Source of the DNA: Dillenia suffruticosa
Taxonomy: Eukaryota > Streptophyta > Magnoliopsida > Dilleniales > Dilleniaceae
DNA: 64,000 nt
Direction: 5' to 3'
NCBI GenBank assembly: GCA_033439265.1
Contig: JAVTVX010000002.1
Location: forward strand, 10,576,174-10,640,173
In this document: piece after piece, positions 11,431 through 22,262 of the stretch
Layout of the letters: every line of letters starts with the position of its first letter
Position numbering within the stretch: the stretch's first letter is position 1
The notes under the pieces: generated by a model
Databases searched by the model: none
Told to the model about the DNA's origin: nothing
What the model saw: the letters and a program-made list of their open reading frames with translations, nothing else
Program-made: the position numbers and the translations under genes

Positions 11431-13194
11431 TTTGGCTATTTTATTTCTGCGATCAATTGTCAATGGTTCTCTTTCCAATTAATTTCTATAAACATCCTAA
11501 CTATCTAAAACAGCATAAATACAAAATGCTTATAAAACAAAATAAGTAATAAATCCAAACTATATTTTAGATAACTTATAAAAATCATTCAAAAATCATA
11601 AAAATCATTGTAATATTTATTTCTTCAACCCGGCACTCCTGCGCGTAGAGCAGGAAAGCAAGCCTAGTCCTTAAATAAAAATTCCAAACCCACAAATTTC
11701 CCACTGGCTGGCTTTATTGCTTAAGAAACGAGTGCCATAGACGCCTCTCTCTCTCTCTCTCTCATAACAGTAAATTCTCAAGTCTCAACGCATGTTGGTC
11801 GGTTATCAAGATCACGGAGAGTGATTTAAGGGGAGGTGTTGATGGAACCCATACTATTAAAAAAAAAAACAAGAAAAACATTGAAATGGCCTTTTAAAGA
11901 TTGCGTAGAGAGTTGATTTATTCTTGTCTTTAAAGTCCATATCAACCCACTATATGTATCATTGTAGTGTATGTACACACATACATATGTCCATACACTA
12001 CAATGATATAATAAAAGGGGTGAGGTCCATTTCAATCTGTTTCTCTTTCTTGTCTGTTATTGGGATTTATTCATTTGATACTATGCTACGGAGCCAAATT
12101 TGAATCATCGCATGAAAAATCATGTGACAACCAGTGTCATTGTTGTTACTGATCCTAGGGCCCAAAATTTAGAGTTGTCTAACCGGACGCAATCGAAAGC
12201 CAATGAAACAGTAATTTGACCGTGGAAAATTTGTTTGGTAACTGACTAGATGCGATAAGATTAATTATTATTATAATAATTTTTTAATCTCGGGATCAGT
12301 AAAAATGTGTTCTATTAGGATATGATAAATACTATAATTTAATTGGGAACTGAAATGTAAAAAACCATGGAGTTGATGTTGTGTTTTAAAAGACCACGGA
12401 CCACATTTTTCTCTTATTTAAATCATATATATGAAAAATGAATTATCACATAACATTCTATCTATTTTAGTCTTTTTAACTTCATTTTATTTTATTTCAA
12501 ACCTCTCCGGATCTTCTCTCTCTCTCTCTTTTTTTTTTTTTTTTTTTTTTAAGATCTCGATCTAAAATTTTTAAAATTCTTTTAATTTTTTAAAATGACA
12601 ATACGTCGGAGAGACAAGTGTGTACACAACCAAGATTCGAAAATGAAATTCTTGCATATAGAATTTACCTATTATTCCTTATGAAGAAATTTCTGGGTAA
12701 GCAGCAGCCCCACCGGTTAAATGTTCCCTTCTTAATTGACTTTTTTTTTTTTATTATATCGATCGGTATCCGAAAATATATTTTGATTAATTCGGTTTGA
12801 GACTTGTAATGGCTCATTCAAGAGAATTATCTTTTTAACGTAGTTTTTTTTATATTCAAATTACTAGTTAAAGTCAAAAATTTAGTTAAAGAATTTAACA
12901 ACACATTTCACTGAATAATTGTGTATTTTCTTATGGTTGTTTGGTATTATTCAAATTTGCGAGGGTATTCCGTTGACTTAAAATGCAGTTTAACCTTTTT
13001 GAAGAATTTTTGATTTATTCAAGGGCCTATGTCGAAATTACGTGTTTGACCGATGAGACAAGTCAAAAGTCAAAAAAACTATAAACTTTGACGCGTCCCA
13101 ATGAATCCCGGTCTTTTTTTTTTCTACTTCAAATTCCAGAAATGCCCCCCACACCCAAAGATAAAGAAAATTGAGAAATTAAATATGAAAATTA

Positions 13195-13226
<32 letters not shown>

Positions 13227-13574
13227 TTTTGTTTATTGGTCCCCAATGACAAGATTATGATTGTGAATCATCTTACTTTTCTCGTCTTCACGTGGACGCT
13301 TTTTGGTCGGTCTTAGACCACTAAAACAGAGTCGTGAAAAGAGCGTAAACGAAAACGGTCGAACATCAAAATACTACATTTTTTTAATTAAAAATATAAA
13401 AACAAAAAAATTGGTGTTATGAGCTCTAATTCTTAAAATTGGATTTTATAATTTTTCAAATTAAATTGATTAAATTTTTAAATATCGGTAATTAAATAAA
13501 AAAGAAAAAGAAGAGAGAATAAATAAAAAAAAATTGTAAAATGACAAAATTAAATTAAATTTATTTATCGAACA
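11431..13574. other. AT-rich intergenic DNA with simple repeats
   Basis: No gene recognised. Holds (CT)n at 11745-11763, a CT-to-T tract at about 12514-12552, a TA run at about 13197-13215 and a 17-bp-stem hairpin at 11957-12008 (own entry). Confidence 0.5.
11957..12008. repeat. Perfect 17-bp inverted repeat (hairpin)
   Basis: The arm TATCATTGTAGTGTATG at 11957-11973 is exactly complementary to 11992-12008, leaving an 18-base loop. It could be the core of a small MITE or just a snap-back structure. Confidence 0.85.
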
Positions 13575-13775
13575 GTATGCTTTTTTTGGTATTATGATTA
13601 GGCCACAAATCCAGTATCTAGAGTTTTACCCCAACTAATCTGAATCGATCGTTTACAAGGTCCAATTAAGGGATAGGTCTTTCAGCGCTGATTTTTTCGT
13701 TCCCAATGGGGATCGAACTCTCGACCATAATTAAGAAACGTTAGTTTTCAAACCAACTGAGACATAAAACGCCAG
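13575..13775 (-). repeat. SINE-like repeat, copy B
   Basis: In minus-strand sense it begins with an A-box-like CTCAGTTGGTTTGA phrase near 13765 and has a B-box-like GAGTTCGATCCCC at about 13709-13720. The distal body shares CAGTATC and ACCCCAACTAATCTGA-like phrases with copies A and C. This arrangement is that of a tRNA-derived SINE. Target-site duplications were not resolved. Confidence 0.5.
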
Positions 13776-15899
13776 CACGTAAGAGTCTACACCTCAATGA
13801 CTGATCTCTCTTAGCAGATGTAACAAAGAAGAGGGAAAATTGATGCATGCTTTGTTCCTTCGCTTTCAACCATTAGACAGGAAAAACTGAAAAGCCTATG
13901 CGATTCGGTTGAGCATTGGTGTACAGAAATGATTTAAAGCCAATGAGGTGATGCTTATGGTGCTGTGGTGGCTTTGATTCACAAGAAACACCCCAATTAT
14001 TCAGAGACAAGATAGAAGATTTGGAGGTCTTCAATCAAGAATCCCAATCAGCTCAAGTCAGGTTCGATCCTAGCCCTTTCTCTCTCTAGACCCACTTCCT
14101 CCTCCTGGCTACCACCACAAGATCAAGGAGGAGGGGGCCTTAAATTTGAATAGAAATGTTGTGGGTTTGAGCATTGCGGTGAGTAACTTGAGTTTGGCAG
14201 CTACAATTAATTCAGAAATTTGGAGTCCTTTGAGGGACTAGATTTGCAAGAGATCTTCGTATAGACAATTTAATCATAGAGAATGACAATATCCAAACTA
14301 ATACTTATTAACATATGTGAAAAAAATACTTTTATTTTTTAATCAGGTAGAAAGTTTGACTCCTTTAAGTATGAAAAAAATAATATTGAGAGATTTTCCT
14401 TTCAAATAAGATTTAACAATCAGATCAATCCGAATTAATTGAGAAGAAATATCGGAGGGTAGCCTAATCATAAGAACAAAAAAAATGACAAAACCAAGTA
14501 ATCTTTGTGATTTTATGGAATTCAATGACCTCTTCTTTTGCAAGAAACAAATCTTCTTAGAGATTAATCATTTGTTATTCTTATTTACCTTATGTTCTTG
14601 TAAGCATATGTGGGGGCAAGTGGGGAACAAAGCACACCCACCAATTGGCTGATTTAGCTCTTGATAGTGTAGATGGGTGCGCTTAACTTGATAAGCCTAC
14701 GCCTTGTATTTTCTCTGCACGATTTTCTCCTCTAAGCCTTTTCTTTTTATAAAATAGTTTATTATTTGAAAATTTTAATAATTGTTCAAGAAAATGCCAC
14801 GTGAATCATACTTCGGCCATAAAACTTTATTAAATAAAATCCACTTTAAAAGATTATATTACTTTTAAATAAATTATATCTACTCAAAATCATAAAAATA
14901 TAAACAAATTTTTTATATAATCATTTATATATAATTACCGATCAACTTTCTATAATAGTAACTAATTTCTCACATTTAACACACAAGCTACACCTTTTAT
15001 GCATCATAAAATGCATAATCCTTGGATATATATTTTTTTTTTTTTTATATTTTCATCGTTAGTATTTAGATTTTATTTGATTAATCTACTTTGAGCACTG
15101 TGAAACTCATTTTTGATATTGATTCTCATAAATCTTTTTTTATCATTTTTAGAATTGGTTAAGAAAGTAAAGTATTTGACCACTTAACCCAAAAAAAGGC
15201 TATTTGCACGAAACTTGCACTAAGAGGCTACTTGGATTTCAAACTGAGAAAATCTGGTGGGTGGTGGACTCCAACTCCGATCCATCAAAGGGACCCAAAA
15301 ATATAAAAATTACTTTCACTACTTTGCTCGGAAGGAAAAAAAAATGTGGGCATGTCTCTAATTCATATACCAAACAAAAACTAAAAAGCAAATGACAAAT
15401 AACCTTCTTTTTCTTAGATAAAGGTGACCTTGAAATGAATAGTGAACCGATAGCATTCATAGAATTTACTTTTGTCTTCACCAAAAAAAAAAAAAGAATT
15501 TACTTTTGTTTTTTGTTTTTTTTTTCTTTTTTTTGGGTACTATAGTATTGTTTTCTAATTATTAACGAAAACCTTAAAACTTTGAAGCGGTTAAAAATGC
15601 TTCTTTGTAGCGTAGCAAATGAACGCACGCCGATCGAGAAACACAAAATTTTGGAGTCGTCGGTTTGTATAGCAACGTGAGAGGAAGGAAAGGGAAACAT
15701 AGTTGGCCGTTATAGGGGTAAAATCGTAAATTTGTGGCAGCCTCAAGTGACAACAAGCATAGAAGAAAATGTAAAAACAAAAAAGAAAAAAAAAAGAAAA
15801 AGAAAATAAACAAAAAGTTATAGAAAACGAGTCTTGGACCCTCGGCCTCTTGGGATTGTATATAGAATAGACTGCAGGAAGACTCGCTGTATCTGTTTT
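13776..15899. other. Intergenic DNA upstream of the WD40 gene
   Basis: No gene recognised. 13.8-14.25 kb has near-average GC and could be a degenerate untranslated exon or promoter remnant, but no frame is conserved. 15.2-15.9 kb should contain the promoter of the WD40 gene. A GA-rich run at 15900-15927 lies about 100-200 bp before the probable first exon end, a common position for GAGA/Y-patch elements near plant transcription starts. Confidence 0.4.
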
Positions 15900-15927
15900 G
15901 AGAGAGAGGGAGAGAGAGAGAGAGAGG
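15900..15927. promoter_or_regulatory. GA-rich tract near WD40 gene transcript start
   Basis: An AG run lying roughly 190 bp upstream of the 5'UTR intron donor. The position suits a core-promoter GA element or an early leader. No experimental support. Confidence 0.35.
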
Positions 15928-16117
15928 GGACAAGGAGATATACACAGGAAGAAGAGAACATTGGACCCTTTTTTTTCTCCCTCACTCATTAATGTCTACT
16001 TGCATTTTATTGTGACCCTAATCTTTTTTGCGCTAATTTAAGAGAAACAATTGGGTTTGGAAGAAGTCGACGAATCTGTATCTGGGGTTTTGACCGATTT
16101 GTTTATGGAGTTTATCG

Positions 16118-16500
16118 GTGAGTGAATTTTCCGATCAATTTTGTTGTTTTATTTATTGTGTACATTTGGTGCTAATAATCTGTTGATTCAGTATTGATCT
16201 GTTGAATGAGTTCATGAATTGTACCTGCTTGACTTATTATAGATTTGGAAATTTTGTTGTTTATGTTGACTGAAATTTTGGGGATCGTGTCAAAGTTGCT
16301 AGTTTCCTTAAATTTTTTTGAAATTGGATTCTGGGAGTTGGGGTTTTATGTCCTTTGTGTGTCTGCGTGGGTCTGTTAATTTTTTAGATCAAATTCTAGG
16401 AATGAAAGATGGTAATTTATTTATTTATCTTTTGATTCAGAGAGGTTTTATGATTGTGTTGAACCTTTGACCCTAACATTTTATTGGGTTTTGGGTATAG
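16118..16500 (+). other. Probable 5'UTR intron of WD40 gene
   Basis: Donor CG|GTGAGTG at 16117/16118 and acceptor GGGTATAG ending at 16500 bracket a T-rich sequence without coding features. The coding start follows three bases later, so the leader is probably spliced. Leader introns are common in plant genes and often raise expression. Confidence 0.6.
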
Positions 16501-16503
16501 GAT

Positions 16504-19500
16504 ATGGTGTTTAAACTGAAGAAGAATGATAAAATGGGAAATTGGAATGATGGGGAATACGAGCAATTCTTTGATACCCGTGATGAGATCACTTCCGTTT
16601 CGGATTTATCAGATTGTTCTGAGGATTATGCCTCTTGTTCTGGTCAAGTTGATTCTTCTGTATCAAGAAGTCGTCTGTTTGAGTTGTGGACCAAGAACCC
16701 TGATAGTGTACATGAACGCCGCAGTAAGTTCTTAGAGTGGATGGGTACAGGTATAGATTGGATTGCCCGGGACCAATTTGGGGATCAAGATTATGAGAGA
16801 AGGGAACTGGATATTGTTAGAATTACAGAAGAAACCGGTGCTGTACTTCGAAATTCGGATTTTGGTGAGAGGTTATCTGTAAGTCAGTCTTCAGGGTCTT
16901 GTTGGTCAACTGAAGCATCAGAGGAAATTGATTCTGAAGAGAGTTTTGTGTGCAGAATTAAGAATTTAGATGATGGAACTGAGTTTGTTGTGGATGAGCT
17001 ATGTCAGGATGGGACACTTCAAAGATTGCGTCAAGTGGGTTCTAATCGGTTAGTTACCACTGAAGATTTTCAGAGGAATCTAGGATCATCACCCTTGGTT
17101 GAACGATTCTTGCGCAGAGAAGTAGAAGTGGCAAATAATAGGATAGATGCGAAGAAAAAAGTTAAAAAAGGATGGCTCAAACGATTAAATGCTAAGTTCC
17201 ATCTAGTAGATAGGCAGAGGGAAGCTGGCCAGAAGCCCTATGATGTCAATCCAGTGGTTGCTTCCAAGATCCATAAAGTCCGGGCACAATCTCATTGGAA
17301 GCGGATGAAGGAATTGTCCTCTATTTACAATAGACAAGAATTCCATGCACATGACAGCCCAATATTGAGTATGAAGTTCAGCCCTGATGGACATTATTTG
17401 GCAAGTGGTGGAGAAGACGGTGTTGTGTGTATCTGGGAGGTGATTGAGGAAGATATGTCAGACAAATTTGACATTCCGGATATTGATCCTTCATGTCTGT
17501 ATTTCACTGTGAACCATCATTCAAAATTATCACCTCTTGATATAAATAAAGATGGAGTGGACAAGAAAAAGAGACTGACGAAATTGTCAGAATCAACCTG
17601 TGTAATTTTTCCACCAAAGTTGTTTCATATAAGGGAGAAACCTTTGCATGAGCTCCATGGACACAGAGGCGAGGTCTTGGATCTTTCTTGGTCCAAAAGA
17701 GGGGTAAGTATGCTTTCTTCTTGTTTATGTTTTCCTCGTTGTCAATCAAACTGTTCATGATTTCAAGCCATGTAATTTCATCCTTGTTCTTACATTGTAC
17801 TACATTGTCGAGAATAATAGCACTGCTGTTTATGCAATGTTCTATTCTCCAGTATCTGCTGTCATCATCTGTTGATAAAACTGTCCGATTGTGGCAAGTG
17901 GGATGCCACCAGTGCCTTGGAATTTTTTCTCACAATAATTATGGTGAGCTTTCATCTTGCTTTTGCATTTGATATTGGATTCTCTTTTTCCATATTGCTT
18001 TTTTTTGGTTCTTTTTTTTACTGATTAATCATCATTATTATCCGTACAGTAACTTGCGTGGACTTCAACCCTGTTGATGACAATTTCTTCATCAGCGGTT
18101 CAATAGATGGCAAAGTTCGTATTTGGGAGGTTCTTGATTGTCGTGTTATTGATTGGATTGATGTGAGAGAAATTGTCACCGCTGTTTGTTATCGTCCAGA
18201 TGGGAAGGTTTGTTGATAACTAATATTATATTTGTTTCATATATTTGGTTTCTGAGGAACTATAAGTGTGTGTATCTTTAACTCATTTGAATTAAGGTCC
18301 TGTGCTTCCTTGCTGCAGGGGGGTGTTGTTGGTTCCATGGATGGCAGTTGTCGCTTTTATAATATCATAGGTATAGGGCCATATTTGCTTAAGTCGAAGT
18401 TTTTTGATGCATTGATCAAATTCAATTTTTGTCATGTATTTCATAGTGTTCGACATTTTTTTTTCCCTCAAAGTTATAACATCTGAGCAAGATGACATTT
18501 TAATGTAATTTAGCATATGTAATTTTCATTCTCCTTTGGAGGGTGACATGTCAAGACTGGAAGCTTACCTGTTTCAGGTCTTTATCTTGTTTCAGATTGC
18601 GTAGTTGTTATTAGCAGATGCTTGTTTAGGGGCCTGTATGGTATTAATGACCGCTTTTGAATTTGTGAGCCATCTGGATCCTGTGGCATATTTTGGCTTA
18701 ACTTGCTTGGAGCCATTATTCAAGTGCAATGTCTTAGAGAAATGTGTTGGATTTATTGAATATTTTGCCCCTTCCTATATTCTCCATTTTTTTTTTAACA
18801 TTTTGTTCATTGTTTGATGAGTGATGTTTTGAATGGCTGAGGGGATTTACAAATGATGAACTTTGAAATTTCTTTATCCATATATGCTCGTATCTTATTG
18901 TTACAACACGATGCATAAGAAATTTCATGGTTTAGACGCAAACTAATCATGGTTGGTGTTGGTTCAGATGATCATTTGCAGCTGGATGCTCAAATATCCT
19001 TGAAGGGCAAGAAGAAGTCACCCTGCAAGCGAATAACCTGCTTTCAGGTTGAAATCTTCACTGATCCTCCCCCCAAAGAATGCAGTTGTTTCTTTTTCCC
19101 CTACAAAGGTTGAAGCATAACTAGGCAAAAAATGGATGAGTGCAGAATAATGATAAAGCACCTCTGATTCGTCTTTTTTGATTCTTCAGTTTTCTCCGTC
19201 TGACCCAAGCTTAGTAATGGTGACCTCTGCGGATTCACAAGTTCGAATACTCTATGGTGTCAATATTATTGGCAAATTCAAGGGTATGTTATTGTATTTT
19301 CCTTATAGCGATGTTCTTTCCTTTTTTTATTCCGCATAAAATTGTTAACAACCCTTTCTTAGGTTGTGAACAAATATTCTATGTTGTCTTGTCACCATTT
19401 AGCTAACATAATAGCTCCTAGGACTTAGCTATGTACGTTTTACAATGTTGAGTAATGTAAGATTGTCATTTCTCCCTTAGGTCATCGGAACATGGGAAGT

Positions 19501-20061
19501 CAGATGTCAGCATCTTTCACTTCTGATGGGAAGCATATAGTCTCTGCAGGTGATGATACAGTGTATGTCTGGAACTCCATTGCCAACGATCAGTCTGGTC
19601 GTTCTCAGGCCAAGAAGATTTGGTCTTATGAGAGTTTCTTTTCCAACAACTGTTCTATTGCTGTGCCGTGGGGTGGCATGAAAAGCTCATCTGGGATGCT
19701 TGCGTCCTCAACATTAAATGGTGATATCTTAGTCAGTAGACTTCAAAATGGGCAAGATCATCATCACCATGTTGATTCAGACCACAAAACGCCCTCCTCA
19801 TCACCTGACTGCTTCACCCTTGGTCGTGGATTCTTCCTGGAACCTCTGTTGAAAGGCACTGCAACTTGGCCAGAGGAAAATCTTCCCAACTCGAGTCCAC
19901 GTGCAGTTTCTTCTACATTGTCCAAATCAGAGCTAAAGTTTTTGTTGAGCACTTACCAGAGTGCGCTGATTTCCCCTCACCTGTGGGGTCTCGTGATTGT
20001 AGTTGCTGGCTGGGATGGACGGATAAGAACATACCACAATTACGGCTTACCTATTCAATAA
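16504..20061 (+). CDS. WD40-repeat protein, WDR44-like plant family
   Basis: Seven coding exons join without a break: 16504-17703, 17853-17943, 18050-18207, 18319-18370, 18968-19047, 19190-19283 and 19481-20061 (2,256 nt, 751 residues). The start is the first ATG after the leader intron. The N-terminal 270 residues are acidic, then Lys/Arg-rich (about 225-275), without a domain I can name. A beta-propeller begins near residue 280 (Phe-His-Ala-His-Asp, then Leu-Ala-Ser-Gly-Gly-Glu-Asp-Gly and Cys-Ile-Trp-Glu). It continues with a second blade (Leu-His-Gly-His-Arg-Gly, then Asp-Lys-Thr-Val-Arg-Leu-Trp), a third (Gly-Lys-Val-Arg-Ile-Trp-Glu) and weaker blades to the end. The family resembles animal WDR44 (a Rab11 binder), but function in plants is not established; it is probably a cytosolic scaffold. 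All six introns have GT/AG ends. It converges on the dead RSM22 gene. Confidence 0.92.
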
Positions 20062-20775
20062 TGAAATCCAGGAGCTGTAAAGCTCCAGCATCTTCATGCC
20101 TTTGGGTCATTGTTGTATAAGCGTGGGCAGTTTCATTTGGGGACACCCCTTTGAAGATGAGAGGTATCACTCCAGTTAGACTAGATCAATATCGGGTTGC
20201 AATGCATCTATGGTTGCATTGCACTTTTGAATCGTGCACTATCAAGTGACTCAGGTACATTTTGCATTGCATTCCGATGATGGATCGGATTAATTATATT
20301 ATTCTTTGATTTGTTCATTTCAATGTCAACATATCAATGTTTTCACCTATACCTTTAACATTGGCGTCATTGCTAACGCAAGAGCTTAAGAGCTTAAGCT
20401 ACCGTGTGGTAACATGCTTCAAAACTCTTGTAACTTTCTTTCTGTTCTTTTTTTTTTTGGGTCTCCTAGACTTGGTCTACTATTGAGTATCCGAAATTTT
20501 ACTCTAACTAATCGCGATCGAGTTGCAGTTAGATTCTAATCGGGAAGGAGTTCTCCTAATGTCATTTGTCACAATGAAGGAAGTTAACCATGCACAGTTA
20601 TTTATTTTATAATCGAATGGAAAATTGCCTTAAATAGAATAAAAGGATTACAACGTATGTATTAATTTACAACTTTTTTGGTAATAGAGAAAAAGAATTG
20701 ATTGATCATTTTCTTTCAGTATATATTTATATATCTATGTGTGTGTGTGTGCGTGTGTATTGGTTGATCATTTTG
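20062..20775. other. 3' UTR region and convergent intergenic gap
   Basis: The first 200-350 bases are probably the WD40 3' untranslated region. Then come a SINE-like copy (20445-20590), a GT-rich microsatellite (about 20736-20759) and the end of the RSM22 pseudogene. Confidence 0.5.
20445..20590 (-). repeat. SINE-like repeat, copy C (truncated)
   Basis: Closely similar, in the same orientation, to 11.25-11.35 kb. Shared phrases are GAGTATCCG, TTTACTCTAACTAATCGC, GAGTTGC, TAATCGGGA and CTCCTAATGTCATTTGT. The promoter-box half is missing or unrecognisable. Confidence 0.55.
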
Positions 20776-21579
20776 TTAAAAAGGCCACAAGTCCCCCCAC
20801 ATATTTCTTCGAGCCTGCTTGTGTAAAGCAGGATTTTTACTCTGCGTGACAACTACGCGTTCAAAGGAGCCTTCTGAGCCATCTCGTTTAGTGGCTCGAC
20901 AGACATCCATTTCAACCCGTCTGCCCCTTTTAACAGGCATATAAATAATCCTGCCCCGGCCGCTGCCAAGACCAGCCGTAGTTGTTTCTTCATCTTCTTC
21001 TTCATCTTCCTCTTGGTCATTCTCATAATCTGCATCCGTTTCTGTGGCTTCCGAATCGTATCAAGCATGATCATGTTCATATGGGATAACTCCTTCAGGT
21101 TCTGATTCAAATTGGTCCTCTGCAGTAACCAACATAAAGTACTTTCAGTTATAAGTTTTTCAACATTACGCAATATTTAACAAGTGAAAATACTGTAGAG
21201 TAGATTAGAGCAAGCGTGTGTATTGGGGGTCGAGTGGAGGGGTGCACGCCAGTCATATAATAGCAGTCAAGTTGTGTTCTTTTATTCAGACGGTATGACA
21301 TAATTTCTTGTGATGAGAGGATGTGCATAGTCTTCATACCAAAGTCAATCTCAAAGTCTTCAGGCCTTTGTTTTGCGTGCTGATACTTTAAGGTATCAAA
21401 TTTCATGCCATCACGCAGCCATGATTCTCTGGTCATATTAAGGATGACATCAGAAGAAAATACATGTGATAAAATATGAGGAATATTCGCTTGAATTGAA
21501 GATAATCACCAACCCAGCAAGGTAAATTTAAACGTTATCTACTGCAAATAGAAAAAGGATTTCTAGAAGGATGCCACAA

Positions 21580-22262
21580 GGCTATTATCCATTCAAATGT
21601 TTATCAAATACCATAGCACAGCACAAATCATCAATGATATCAAACCATATTTTCATGACTGAATGGAAATCCATTCGCAAGCAAAGTGAAAAACTTGTTC
21701 TAATCTCAAGCCTAAGTGGTAGTGTTACTCCAGAAAGGGAGAGTGGCATGTTACAATGGCAATGGCTACCGGTTGTAATTTTGAAGACAAGACATTTGCT
21801 TTGACTAGGCCATTATCCATTCAAATGTTTTATCTACTACCATAGCATAGCACACATCATCAATGATTTTAAACCTTATTTCTAATACTGAATGGAAATC
21901 CATTGGCAAGAAAAGTGAAAAACTTGCCCTAATATCAAGCCTAAATGAGAGTGTTACTCTAGAAAGGATGAGTGGTGTGTCAAGATGGCAATAGCTACTG
22001 GTTGTAATTTTGAAGACAAGACATTTGCTTTGACTAGGCTATTATCCATTCAAATGTTTTTCTACTACCATGGTACAGCACCAGTCATCAATGACGTCAA
22101 ACCTTATTGGTATCACCGAATGGAAATCCATTTGCAAGCAAAGTGAGAAACTTGCCCATTGTCAAGCCTAAATGAGAATGTTACTCCAGCAACGGAGAGT
22201 GACATGTTACAACAGCAATGCTACTGGTTGTGATTTTGAAGACAAAATATTTGCTTTGACAT
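21580..22262. repeat. Three-copy minisatellite, unit about 228 bp
   Basis: Three head-to-tail copies start at 21580, 21808 and 22037, each opening with GGCYATTATCCATTCAAATG. Each closes with TTTTGAAGACAARAYATTTGCTTTGAC. Copies differ by roughly 10-15 percent by eye. The array lies wholly within the intron between exons 22454-22375 and 21428-21340 of the RSM22 pseudogene. Confidence 0.93.

Noticed and set aside
15574-15989. Overlapping minus-strand ORFs of 66-132 codons rich in Phe, Leu and Ser upstream of the WD40 gene
   Set aside because: Low-complexity translations of poly-A/GA tracts on the opposite strand of the presumed promoter.
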